Source of the DNA: Bacteroidia bacterium
Lineage (GTDB): Bacteria > Bacteroidota > Bacteroidia > Cytophagales > Cyclobacteriaceae
Length of the DNA stretch: 6,143 nt
Assembly: GCA_016650355.1 (NCBI GenBank)
Contig: JAENVX010000469.1
Span: 1-6,143, forward strand
Reading direction: 5' to 3'
Shown: positions 1 through 5,936 of the stretch, piece by piece
Layout of the letters: the number at the start of each line of letters is the position of its first letter
How positions within the stretch are numbered: position 1 is the first letter of the stretch
The notes under the pieces: generated by a model
What the model was told of the DNA's origin: nothing
Database searches by the model: none
Seen by the model: only the letters and a program-made list of their open reading frames with translations
Program-made: the position numbers and the translations under genes

Positions 1-22
1 CTCTAGATTCAGGTAAATTTTT

Positions 23-30
23 TAATTTTG
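23..30 (+). promoter_or_regulatory. Candidate Bacteroidota -7 promoter box for the two PorG-like genes
   Basis: The octamer TAATTTTG matches the Bacteroidota -7 consensus TAnnTTTG exactly. It would place the transcription start near 34-37, about 15-18 bases before the ATG at 52. The expected -33 TTTG/TTG element would fall at or beyond the left edge of the window, so it cannot be judged. If the box is real it drives the gene pair at 52-1808. It also overlaps a possible TTG start at 28, which argues against that start. A match to so short an AT-rich motif can occur by chance. Confidence 0.4.
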
Positions 31-51
31 TCGTTTGCTAAACCGTGCAGA

Positions 52-1101
52 ATGAGAAAGTTAGTGTTTGTGTTGCTGCCTATTCTTTTGGTTGTTTTTA
101 TATCAACTGATTCGATAGCGCAGTTTAATAGAAAGTCAATAAAAAAGAATAATAAGCGCCTCTCTAATTTTAAGGGAAGGAAACAAGGATTTTCAAAGGA
201 CAAAAAGTACAATTCACTTGGGATTTCTGTAAGTGCCTTGAATTATTATGGTGATATTGCTCCAAGGCCACAGCGCATCAGTACAGATATTTCATTCACT
301 CGTCCAGCAATTGGCTTAAATTTCATTCACAGATTTGGTCCTTTCTATTCGCTCCAAACACAACTCATGTATGGAGTATTAAAAGGTTCGGATTCTCAAA
401 CAGCTGATCCAACAGGTGAAACTTCCCAGTATCGGTACAAAAGGAATGCATCATTCCGTAATCAAATAGTTGAGCTATCAGTAGTTGGTGTATTTGACTT
501 ATTCAAAAATGAAGCAACATATATAAGCCGCGTTAAGTGGACCCCTTATGTTTACGTTGGATTGGCGGGATTCACGAATAATCCAAAAGCTCAGGCACCT
601 GCAACAGATTTGACAGGGGCGCCATTAGCTGAAGCTGGAAAATGGGTAAAATTAAGACCGTTGGGAACCGAAGGACAACACTCTACGCTAGATCAAACAG
701 ATGTTAATTTTGGTATAAAACCTTATAAAGGCTTTCAGATTGCTATACCATTTGGCCTTGGTGGTCGTTTTAGAATCAATGAAGTAATGGATTTGTGGGC
801 CGATATTGGTTTCCGATATACCTTTACCGACTATATTGATGATGTTAGCCAAAATTACGTAGGGCTTGAGAAACTTAATGGTCAATTAGCAAAGGCTATG
901 TCGTATCGAACAAACGAAATTCCCGGTCAACCGCTAAACCCCACAAACACTCCCAGCGGAATAGTTGTAGAGGCTGGCTATGGCCATGAACATCGGGATA
1001 ATGTAAGGGGCAGTAAAGATGATCGTGACATTTACATGGTAACAAGCTTTCGACTCACTTATATTATTGGAGCAATCCTACATAAAGCTAAATTTAGATA
1101 A
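52..1101 (+). CDS. Secreted outer-membrane beta-barrel protein, DUF6089/PorG-like, long form
   Basis: The 349-residue product starts with a signal peptide: MRK, a hydrophobic run over residues 4-17, and likely cleavage after Ser-Ile-Ala at residue 23. ATG 52 is preferred over an in-frame TTG at 28, because the TTG would add eight residues (including Lys and Cys) before a complete signal peptide and lies inside a candidate promoter box. Residues 25-52 are strikingly basic, with about 12 Lys/Arg. The rest alternates like beta strands. It shares landmarks with the next gene: LNYYGDI at 63-69, TPYVYVG at 164-170, PFGLG at 233-237 and FTDYIDDVS at 258-266. It ends in a strand-like segment with a basic tail (AKFR). 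I infer an outer-membrane barrel related to PorG, but longer than typical PorG because of a loop at about 175-225 and a C-terminal extension. Its exact role is unknown; type IX secretion or gliding is plausible from family and context only. No Shine-Dalgarno is visible. Confidence 0.82.
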   Translation: MRKLVFVLLPILLVVFISTDSIAQFNRKSIKKNNKRLSNFKGRKQGFSKDKKYNSLGISVSALNYYGDIAPRPQRISTDISFTRPAIGLNFIHRFGPFYSLQTQLMYGVLKGSDSQTADPTGETSQYRYKRNASFRNQIVELSVVGVFDLFKNEATYISRVKWTPYVYVGLAGFTNNPKAQAPATDLTGAPLAEAGKWVKLRPLGTEGQHSTLDQTDVNFGIKPYKGFQIAIPFGLGGRFRINEVMDLWADIGFRYTFTDYIDDVSQNYVGLEKLNGQLAKAMSYRTNEIPGQPLNPTNTPSGIVVEAGYGHEHRDNVRGSKDDRDIYMVTSFRLTYIIGAILHKAKFR

Positions 1102-1808
1102 TGACTGGTAAACGGGGCCAGACATTGAGAATCAGCCTCCTGGGAAGCCTGCTTCTCGCATCCCAATTTTGCACAGCTCAGCTCTTGCAACACTCTGAAT
1201 TTGGTTTTGGAGTTGGGGCGTTTAATTACACCGGAGATCTTGTGCGAACCTATAATATTTTAAATTCGAGACCGGCAGGAACCGTTTTTTATAGATCTAA
1301 TATTAGTAAGGTAGTTAGTTTCAGAACTGCTTTAACAGGTGGTAAGATGGCTGCCAGTGACAAGAGACCAATTGATAGTTTCGCAAAACAACGCGCAGCA
1401 GCGTTTAGTATATATGTACTCGAGGCATCGACTGTTTTTGAATATCATTTCCTGGATTGGAGAGATGATAAGAGACGGTTGAGGTTTACTCCGTATCTTT
1501 TTGCTGGCTTTTCTCTTTTTATCATTTCCGGTAACAGCGCAAAAAATGCCTCGTACAGCAATGTGCAACCTGCCATCCCATTTGGGGGGGGCATAAAATA
1601 TGTTGTAAATCCAAAATGGTATTTGGCCGTGGAACTAGGAATTCGCAAATCATTTTTTGACTACCTCGACAATATTTCTGATGAAGACCTTTCGCTCAAA
1701 AATTATCAATACGGAAACAGGTATGACAATGATAATTACTTTTTTACTGGGATAACCTTGACACGAACCATCTACGATATCCCTTGTCCGATTAATCCAT
1801 ATCGATAG
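1101..1808 (+). CDS. porG: PorG-family outer-membrane protein (DUF6089), putative type IX secretion component
   Basis: The 235-residue product has a signal peptide with likely cleavage after Cys-Thr-Ala at residue 26, followed by a predicted eight-strand-type barrel. Motifs I recognise from PorG/DUF6089 proteins are NYTGDL (42-47), RFTPYLFAG (128-136), AIPFGGGIKY (158-167), a GIRKSFFDYLDN stretch (180-191), NDNYFFTGITLT (210-221) and a Cys near the C-terminus (C229). Length fits the family. In Porphyromonas gingivalis PorG is the outer-membrane partner of the PorK/PorN ring of the type IX secretion system and lies just upstream of uppS and bamA, as I recall; the same context is seen here. The start ATG shares its A with the previous stop (TAATG) and has no Shine-Dalgarno, so translation is probably coupled to the upstream gene. 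A run of eight G at 1584-1591 encodes part of the PFGGG motif. Which of the two tandem paralogues is the functional PorG cannot be settled from sequence alone, but this one matches better. Confidence 0.78.
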   Translation: MTGKRGQTLRISLLGSLLLASQFCTAQLLQHSEFGFGVGAFNYTGDLVRTYNILNSRPAGTVFYRSNISKVVSFRTALTGGKMAASDKRPIDSFAKQRAAAFSIYVLEASTVFEYHFLDWRDDKRRLRFTPYLFAGFSLFIISGNSAKNASYSNVQPAIPFGGGIKYVVNPKWYLAVELGIRKSFFDYLDNISDEDLSLKNYQYGNRYDNDNYFFTGITLTRTIYDIPCPINPYR

Positions 1809-1841
1809 TCCAACTAATTCGGCTCGGCCATCATCATTTAC

Positions 1842-1854
1842 AATATAGACTTTA
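1842..1854 (+). repeat. 13-bp direct repeat, copy 1
   Basis: AATATAGACTTTA occurs here in the intergenic region and again at 1933-1945 within the first codons of uppS, 91 bases apart on the same strand. The two copies flank the uppS promoter box. No known regulator site is recognised. A chance AT-rich match is possible. Confidence 0.35.
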
Positions 1855-1863
1855 GGTAAAACC

Positions 1864-1873
1864 CCAAATTTGG
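1864..1873. promoter_or_regulatory. 10-bp perfect palindrome upstream of the uppS promoter
   Basis: CCAAATTTGG is a perfect inverted repeat with no loop, centred about 44 bases upstream of the likely uppS transcription start. It could be a small operator, or it could be chance. It is too short, and lacks a following T-run, to act as a terminator for the preceding PorG-like gene. Confidence 0.25.
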
Positions 1874-1899
1874 TGAGTGGTTAGTTTAAAAAAATAGGC

Positions 1900-1907
1900 T
1901 ACTTTTG
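1900..1907 (+). promoter_or_regulatory. Bacteroidota -7 promoter box for uppS-bamA-skp
   Basis: TACTTTTG matches TAnnTTTG exactly and is followed by CA, in the only sizeable gap (106 bp) of the window. Starts in this promoter class lie a few bases past the box, so transcription should begin around 1911-1915, at or just before the GTG at 1915. No TTG sits at the usual 17-23 base spacing upstream; the nearest TTTG, at 1869-1872, is 27 bases away, so the -33 element is weak or absent. I infer that this drives the downstream envelope operon. Confidence 0.6.
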
Positions 1908-1914
1908 CACCCTT

Positions 1915-2658
1915 GTGGCCTCTTTTAAGGAAAATATAGACTTTAATAATTTGCCGAGGCATATAGCCGTTATTATGGACGGTAATGGAAGATGGGCAAC
2001 CAGGAAAGGTGTAGCCAGGATTTTTGGCCACCGGAATGCGGTTCAGGCAGTTAAAGACATTACGGAAGGATGTGGGGAACTAGGTGTCAAATATTTAACA
2101 CTCTATGCCTTTAGCACTGAGAATTGGGGTAGGCCAAAGGATGAAGTTGAGGGGCTGATGGAGTTGTTGGTTAATACACTGAAAAAGGAAATTAAGACAC
2201 TTCACGAGAATCAAGTGAAGTTGATCACCATTGGGGAGATTAGTCATCTTCCTATGGTTTGTCAGCAGAACCTTTTGGAGGCAGTGGAATCAACCAAAAA
2301 CAACAGTGGCCTCACCTTGTTGTTGGCATTGAGTTACAGTGGCAGATCGGAGATTGTAAAGGCGACAAAGAGGATACTAGAAGACATACATAAAGGCGCA
2401 ATTAAAGTGGAGGATATTAGTGAAACGCTCTTTGGTAATTATCTTGAAACAGCTGGTTTTCCTGATCCGGAATTATTGATTAGAACCAGCGGTGAAATGA
2501 GAGTAAGTAATTTTTTATTGTGGCAGATTGCATATACGGAATTGTACGTGACAAAAACATTATGGCCAGATTTCCGCAAAGAAGATTTATACGAGGCAAT
2601 TTGTGCCTATCAAAAAAGAGAGAGAAGGTTTGGTAAAGTATTAGAAGGAACGGCATAG
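1915..2658 (+). CDS. uppS: Isoprenyl transferase (undecaprenyl diphosphate synthase)
   Basis: This is a cytoplasmic cis-prenyltransferase that condenses isopentenyl diphosphate onto farnesyl diphosphate to give the C55 carrier for peptidoglycan and surface polysaccharides. All hallmarks are present in 247 residues (E. coli has 253). They are the catalytic Asp22 in MDGNGRWA (21-28), His39 in FGHR, the FSTENWGRP block (66-74) with Asn70, Trp71 and Arg73, and the C-terminal RTSGEMRVSNFLLWQ block with Arg190, Arg196, Ser198 and the later Glu209. These correspond to E. coli D26, H43, N74, W75, R77, R194, R200, S202 and E213. The start is GTG at 1915. The first in-frame ATG is Met21, inside the active-site motif, and no other standard start lies between GTG and the upstream in-frame stop at 1882-1884. 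There is no Shine-Dalgarno, and the promoter box lies seven bases upstream. The stop directly abuts bamA. Confidence 0.97.
   Translation: MASFKENIDFNNLPRHIAVIMDGNGRWATRKGVARIFGHRNAVQAVKDITEGCGELGVKYLTLYAFSTENWGRPKDEVEGLMELLVNTLKKEIKTLHENQVKLITIGEISHLPMVCQQNLLEAVESTKNNSGLTLLLALSYSGRSEIVKATKRILEDIHKGAIKVEDISETLFGNYLETAGFPDPELLIRTSGEMRVSNFLLWQIAYTELYVTKTLWPDFRKEDLYEAICAYQKRERRFGKVLEGTA
1933..1945 (+). repeat. 13-bp direct repeat, copy 2
   Basis: This is the second copy of AATATAGACTTTA, inside uppS codons 7-11 (Asn-Ile-Asp-Phe), matching 1842-1854 base for base. Its position just after the start codon could affect initiation if the repeat is a binding site, but coding constraint alone could explain it. 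Confidence 0.35.
2645..2649 (+). promoter_or_regulatory. Ribosome binding site of bamA
   Basis: AAGGA within the last codons of uppS sits nine bases before the ATG at 2659. It is the only convincing Shine-Dalgarno-like sequence in front of a gene in this window. It fits initiation at ATG 2659 or the adjacent ATG 2662. Confidence 0.45.
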
Positions 2659-5382
2659 ATGATGAAGAGAATTTTTCCATTTTTTCTGATATTTTTTCTA
2701 GTGGCAACCACAGCATTTGGGCAATTCAGAAAAAGCCGTGATAAGACTGCTCCTCCCGTTACTGATTCTAATCTTAACTACGCTAATCCTGTCGAATATT
2801 ATATCGGGGGAATTGAGGTTACAGGTCTCAATGTGTTGGACAAAAACGCTATGATCTCTTTAACGGGATTAAAAATTGGGGATAAGATAAAAGTACCGGG
2901 CGACCAAATTTCAGGGGCCATTCGAAAGCTTTGGAAACATGGATTGGTTGGAGATGTAGAGATTGCAGTTGAAAAAATTGAGGGGCAAAATGTTTTTCTA
3001 ACCCTAAAACTTTCGGAACGTCCCAGGCTTACCGAATACTACTTTACGGGAATCTCAAAAGGAAGGCAGTCCAGCTTGAAGGAGGAACTTACGCTCATCA
3101 AGGGTAAGATTGTTAATGATGCGATGATTAGGAATACGGAAATTACAGTTAGAAAGACCTTCACAAAAAAAGGATTCCTCAACACCGTAGTGAAAGTCTA
3201 TCAGGAATTAGACACGCTTAATCGTGGTGGGACTAAGTTGCGAATTGACGTAGATCTTAAAAATAAAGTTCGCATCAATGAAATTCATTTTGAAGGTAAT
3301 GAAGCGATAGCGGATTCTAAATTAAAGAAGCCCCTTAAGAAAACTCACGAGCATGCCAGGATAAGACTGCATCGCGTTTTATTAGGAATAGCCTTGGATT
3401 TTAAACCAAGAAAGCTCATTGAAGTTCTGGATTCAAGCTATGATGTAAGTTGGGGTGAGGTGAAGGAGTTTATCAATAAGAATGTAAAACTGAATTTCTT
3501 CAGCGGATCAAAATTCATTAGTTCAGAATTTGATGAAGACAAAATAAAATTAATCGACTACTACAACACAAAGGGATATCGCGATGCCGAAATTATTTCT
3601 GATACCATCGTGGCCTTTGATGAAAAGAACATTGATGTAAATTTTAAAATCTCGGAAGGCAACAAATATTATTTCAGAAACATAACGTGGACTGGCAATT
3701 TCCTGCATACAAACGCGACCTTAAATAAGATTCTGGACATTAATAAAGGTGATGTCTATAACAATGAAATGATACTCAAAAAAACCTCCTTCAATCCGAA
3801 GGGTGCTGACATTAGCGGGCTCTACATGGATGATGGCTATTTATTTTTCCACGTTGACCCAGTAGAAATAGCAGTGGTTGGAGATTCAATTGATGTGGAG
3901 ATGCGCATTTTTGAAGGTGATCAGGCAACGATAGACGAAGTTATTATCAGCGGGAACGAACGAACTAGCGACCATGTAATTCGAAGAGAACTTAGCACCA
4001 TGCCTGGTCAGAAATTCAGAAGATCGGATATCATCCGCACGCAACAACAACTCTCTTCAATGGGGTATTTCAATCCACAAAAAATTGAACAAGATATCAG
4101 ACCTAACCCAGCGGATGGAACAGTAGACATTGAATGGAAGGTGGAGGAACAATCTAACGATCAGATTGAACTATCTGGAGGATGGGGTGGCTATTATGGG
4201 TTTGTAGGCACCGTGGGTATTTCCTTCAATAATTTCTCTCTAAAAAACATACCTCATCGCGATAAGTGGAGCCCGCTTCCTGTTGGGGATGGACAAAAAC
4301 TATCACTCAGAGCTCAGGCTAATGGAAAATCTTTCCAAAGTTATAGCATGTCATTCACAGAGCCTTGGTTGGGAGGAAGGAAACCGAACTCCTTTACGGT
4401 AAGTTTAAACAGGTCTATTTCAAGATATCCCGGCCCAAATTTTGAGTTCAATTCTGCTTCACCATCACTCAAACAGAATGGTATAACCATTGGTCTGGGC
4501 AGAAGATTGGAATGGCCAGACAACTATTTCTCTTTAACTAATTCTGTATCTTTTCTTCAATACAATTACAACAATTATTTTGGGTCATCTTCTTTGCCTG
4601 CAATAGGTACAACCTATGATCTCAACATCAATTCAACGTTGGCGCGCAACAGCATTGATAATCCCATGTACCCTACCACCGGGTCAACCATTTCACTTAG
4701 TATGATTCTCACCCCTCCATACTCACAATGGAGAGACCCGAGTTATTATGATGATATCAATCAGGCGTACAAATGGGTTGAGATGCATAAATGGATGTTT
4801 GATGCCAAATTCTATCTAAAGCTTTTAGGAAGCTCTAAACCAAACGGACGAAGTTTGGTGTTAGAAAGTAAAGCACATTTTGGATTTATTGGAAGCTATA
4901 CACCATCACTAGAACCTGGCCCTTTTGGACGATTCTTAATGGGTGGGGACGGGTTAGCTGGTGGATTTAATTCTTTTGTTCTAGGTCAGGAAATTATTGG
5001 CTTGAGAGGTTACCCCAACAACCAAATCACACCACCATACTTCCAGAAGCAAGGTTCAGGTGGCAGTCAATCAGGCAACTCCCTTATAGAAGGGGGCATA
5101 GTTTATAGTAAACTTGGCTTGGAGTTAAGGTACCCAGTCACTACCGGACAAACAGCTACCATTTATGGTTTGATTTTCACTGAGGCGGGAAACAACTGGA
5201 ATGACTACAAGAAATTCAACCCCTTTAACTTATATAAGTCTGCTGGATTTGGTGCAAGGATTTTTATGCCCGCCTTCGGCTTGATTGGTTTAAACTGGGC
5301 ATATGGATTTGATACTTTGCCAGGCACCAATGAAAAGAGCGGTTCTCAATTCCACTTTACAATCGGTCAACAACTTAGATAA
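2659..5382 (+). CDS. bamA: Outer membrane protein assembly factor BamA (Omp85 family)
   Basis: BamA is the essential outer-membrane insertase of the BAM complex, folding beta-barrel proteins delivered through the periplasm. The 907-residue product has a signal peptide (likely cut after Phe-Gly at 21), a polar linker, then five POTRA domains at roughly 46-121, 122-203, 204-335, 336-421 and 424-497. The C-terminal barrel spans about 502-907. Diagnostic barrel features are TEPWLGGRKP (567-576), typical of Bacteroidota BamA, and LRGY (782-785) with Arg783, the loop-6 (V/I/L)RG(F/Y) motif. It ends in a strand-like FHFTIGQQLR. POTRA3 is about 130 residues rather than the usual 75-80, with an extra helix-rich stretch at about 230-280. 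The start follows the uppS stop with no gap (TAGATGATG); the second ATG would remove only one residue. It has an AAGGA site and is probably translationally coupled to uppS. The gene appears intact. Confidence 0.97.
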   Translation: MMKRIFPFFLIFFLVATTAFGQFRKSRDKTAPPVTDSNLNYANPVEYYIGGIEVTGLNVLDKNAMISLTGLKIGDKIKVPGDQISGAIRKLWKHGLVGDVEIAVEKIEGQNVFLTLKLSERPRLTEYYFTGISKGRQSSLKEELTLIKGKIVNDAMIRNTEITVRKTFTKKGFLNTVVKVYQELDTLNRGGTKLRIDVDLKNKVRINEIHFEGNEAIADSKLKKPLKKTHEHARIRLHRVLLGIALDFKPRKLIEVLDSSYDVSWGEVKEFINKNVKLNFFSGSKFISSEFDEDKIKLIDYYNTKGYRDAEIISDTIVAFDEKNIDVNFKISEGNKYYFRNITWTGNFLHTNATLNKILDINKGDVYNNEMILKKTSFNPKGADISGLYMDDGYLFFHVDPVEIAVVGDSIDVEMRIFEGDQATIDEVIISGNERTSDHVIRRELSTMPGQKFRRSDIIRTQQQLSSMGYFNPQKIEQDIRPNPADGTVDIEWKVEEQSNDQIELSGGWGGYYGFVGTVGISFNNFSLKNIPHRDKWSPLPVGDGQKLSLRAQANGKSFQSYSMSFTEPWLGGRKPNSFTVSLNRSISRYPGPNFEFNSASPSLKQNGITIGLGRRLEWPDNYFSLTNSVSFLQYNYNNYFGSSSLPAIGTTYDLNINSTLARNSIDNPMYPTTGSTISLSMILTPPYSQWRDPSYYDDINQAYKWVEMHKWMFDAKFYLKLLGSSKPNGRSLVLESKAHFGFIGSYTPSLEPGPFGRFLMGGDGLAGGFNSFVLGQEIIGLRGYPNNQITPPYFQKQGSGGSQSGNSLIEGGIVYSKLGLELRYPVTTGQTATIYGLIFTEAGNNWNDYKKFNPFNLYKSAGFGARIFMPAFGLIGLNWAYGFDTLPGTNEKSGSQFHFTIGQQLR
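3346..3498 (+). other. Insert within POTRA3 of BamA
   Basis: This encodes approximately residues 230-280 of BamA, between the opening strand of POTRA3 (RINEIHFEGNEAI, 205-217) and its later helix and strand (DEDKIKLIDYYNTKGYRDA, 292-310). The stretch begins THEHARIRLHR, is rich in basic and hydrophobic residues, and ends near VKLNFFSG. It lengthens the domain by roughly 50 residues over a standard POTRA. Boundaries are judged by eye. It looks helical and may be shared within the order rather than unique to this genome. Confidence 0.5.
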
Positions 5383-5383
5383 A

Positions 5384-5917
5384 ATGCGTTTTTTTGCACT
5401 TTCTGTAACGTTTTTTGTTTTAGGCCTGAATTTTGTGTCAGGTCAGAAGTTCGGGTACATTGACACGGATTTTATCCTTGGGAAAATGCCAGATTACGTA
5501 AAGGCACAAGACGAAATCGAGCAGCTATCCGTTGGCTGGCAGAAGGAGGTAGAGGAAATGCAGAAGGAAGTGGAGGGGCGATATAGCAGTTACCAGGCTG
5601 AGCAGGTTTTGTTAACAGAAGAAATGAAACAAGATTGGTTAGCCGATCTTAAAAAGAAGGAAGATGATTTGAAGGAGTATCAAAAAAAAGTATTTGGATT
5701 TGGTGGCCTGTTTTTTTTGAAAAAACAAGAATTGATTAAACCTTTACAGGATAAAGTTTTTGATGCAGTCGAGAAAGTAGCAAAGGCCAATCGATTGGCA
5801 ATTATTTTTGATAAAGCCGGTGAACTGGTAATGATATATACTGATCCGCGACATGACTATACCGACTTTGTTTTAGAAGAGCTTGGGTTAGGTGACCCAA
5901 ACGATAAGATTAAATAA
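5384..5917 (+). CDS. Skp/OmpH family periplasmic chaperone, first copy
   Basis: The 177-residue product has a signal peptide (MRFFALSVTFF..., likely cut after Val-Ser-Gly at 20). The OmpH/Skp opening FGYIDTDFILGKMPDY follows at 23-38. A long charged coiled-coil region runs from about 40 to 103, rich in Glu, Lys and Gln. A conserved returning segment, KKQELIKPLQDKVFDAVEKVA (113-133), precedes the C-terminal strand region (LAIIFDKAG, 138-146). Skp trimers hold unfolded outer-membrane proteins in the periplasm and pass them to BamA. The chosen start ATG 5384 is one base after the bamA stop (TAAAATG); an in-frame ATG at 5303 lies inside bamA and would bury the signal peptide. Length fits the family. 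The gene contains A8 (5682-5689) and T8 (5711-5718) runs. There is no Shine-Dalgarno or clear promoter, so it is probably co-transcribed with bamA. Confidence 0.93.
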   Translation: MRFFALSVTFFVLGLNFVSGQKFGYIDTDFILGKMPDYVKAQDEIEQLSVGWQKEVEEMQKEVEGRYSSYQAEQVLLTEEMKQDWLADLKKKEDDLKEYQKKVFGFGGLFFLKKQELIKPLQDKVFDAVEKVAKANRLAIIFDKAGELVMIYTDPRHDYTDFVLEELGLGDPNDKIK

Positions 5918-5936
5918 CAACTAACTAACAACTATA

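Noticed and set aside
1..41. Possible 3' end of an upstream gene (one frame reads four codons to a TAA at 14-16; another runs to a TAA at 39-41)
   Set aside because: Too few codons to recognise any family, and more than one frame is possible. From typical gene order NAD kinase might be expected, but the sequence does not show it.
28..51. TTG start that would extend the first barrel protein by eight residues
   Set aside because: It would put a Lys, a Cys and an Arg ahead of an already complete signal peptide, and it overlaps a candidate promoter box. ATG 52 gives a standard secretion signal.
688..885. Minus-strand open frames (here and at 9-212, 1332-1568, 1445-1648, 2480-2716 and 4341-4523)
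   Set aside because: All are short, lie opposite clear plus-strand genes or their immediate upstream sequence, and have no recognisable motifs. They are mirror frames.
1809..1863. Rho-independent terminator after the PorG-like gene
   Set aside because: GGCTCGGCC near 1820 makes only a three-base stem with no T-run after it. No convincing hairpin was found in the gap.
5303..5383. In-frame ATG 27 codons upstream of the first skp/ompH start
   Set aside because: It lies inside the bamA barrel sequence and would bury the signal peptide of the chaperone. ATG 5384 gives a typical secreted OmpH protein.
5682..5725. A8 (5682-5689) and T8-GA6 (5711-5725) runs in the first skp/ompH gene as frameshift or phase-variation sites
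   Set aside because: The frame is intact with the conserved family sequence on both sides, Lys and Phe codons in AT-rich DNA explain the runs, and no alternative frame product makes sense.
5813..5820. TATTTTTG matching the -7 consensus inside the first skp/ompH gene
   Set aside because: It encodes the conserved IIFD segment, has no -33 element at suitable spacing, and is about 120 bases from the next start, so it is probably chance.
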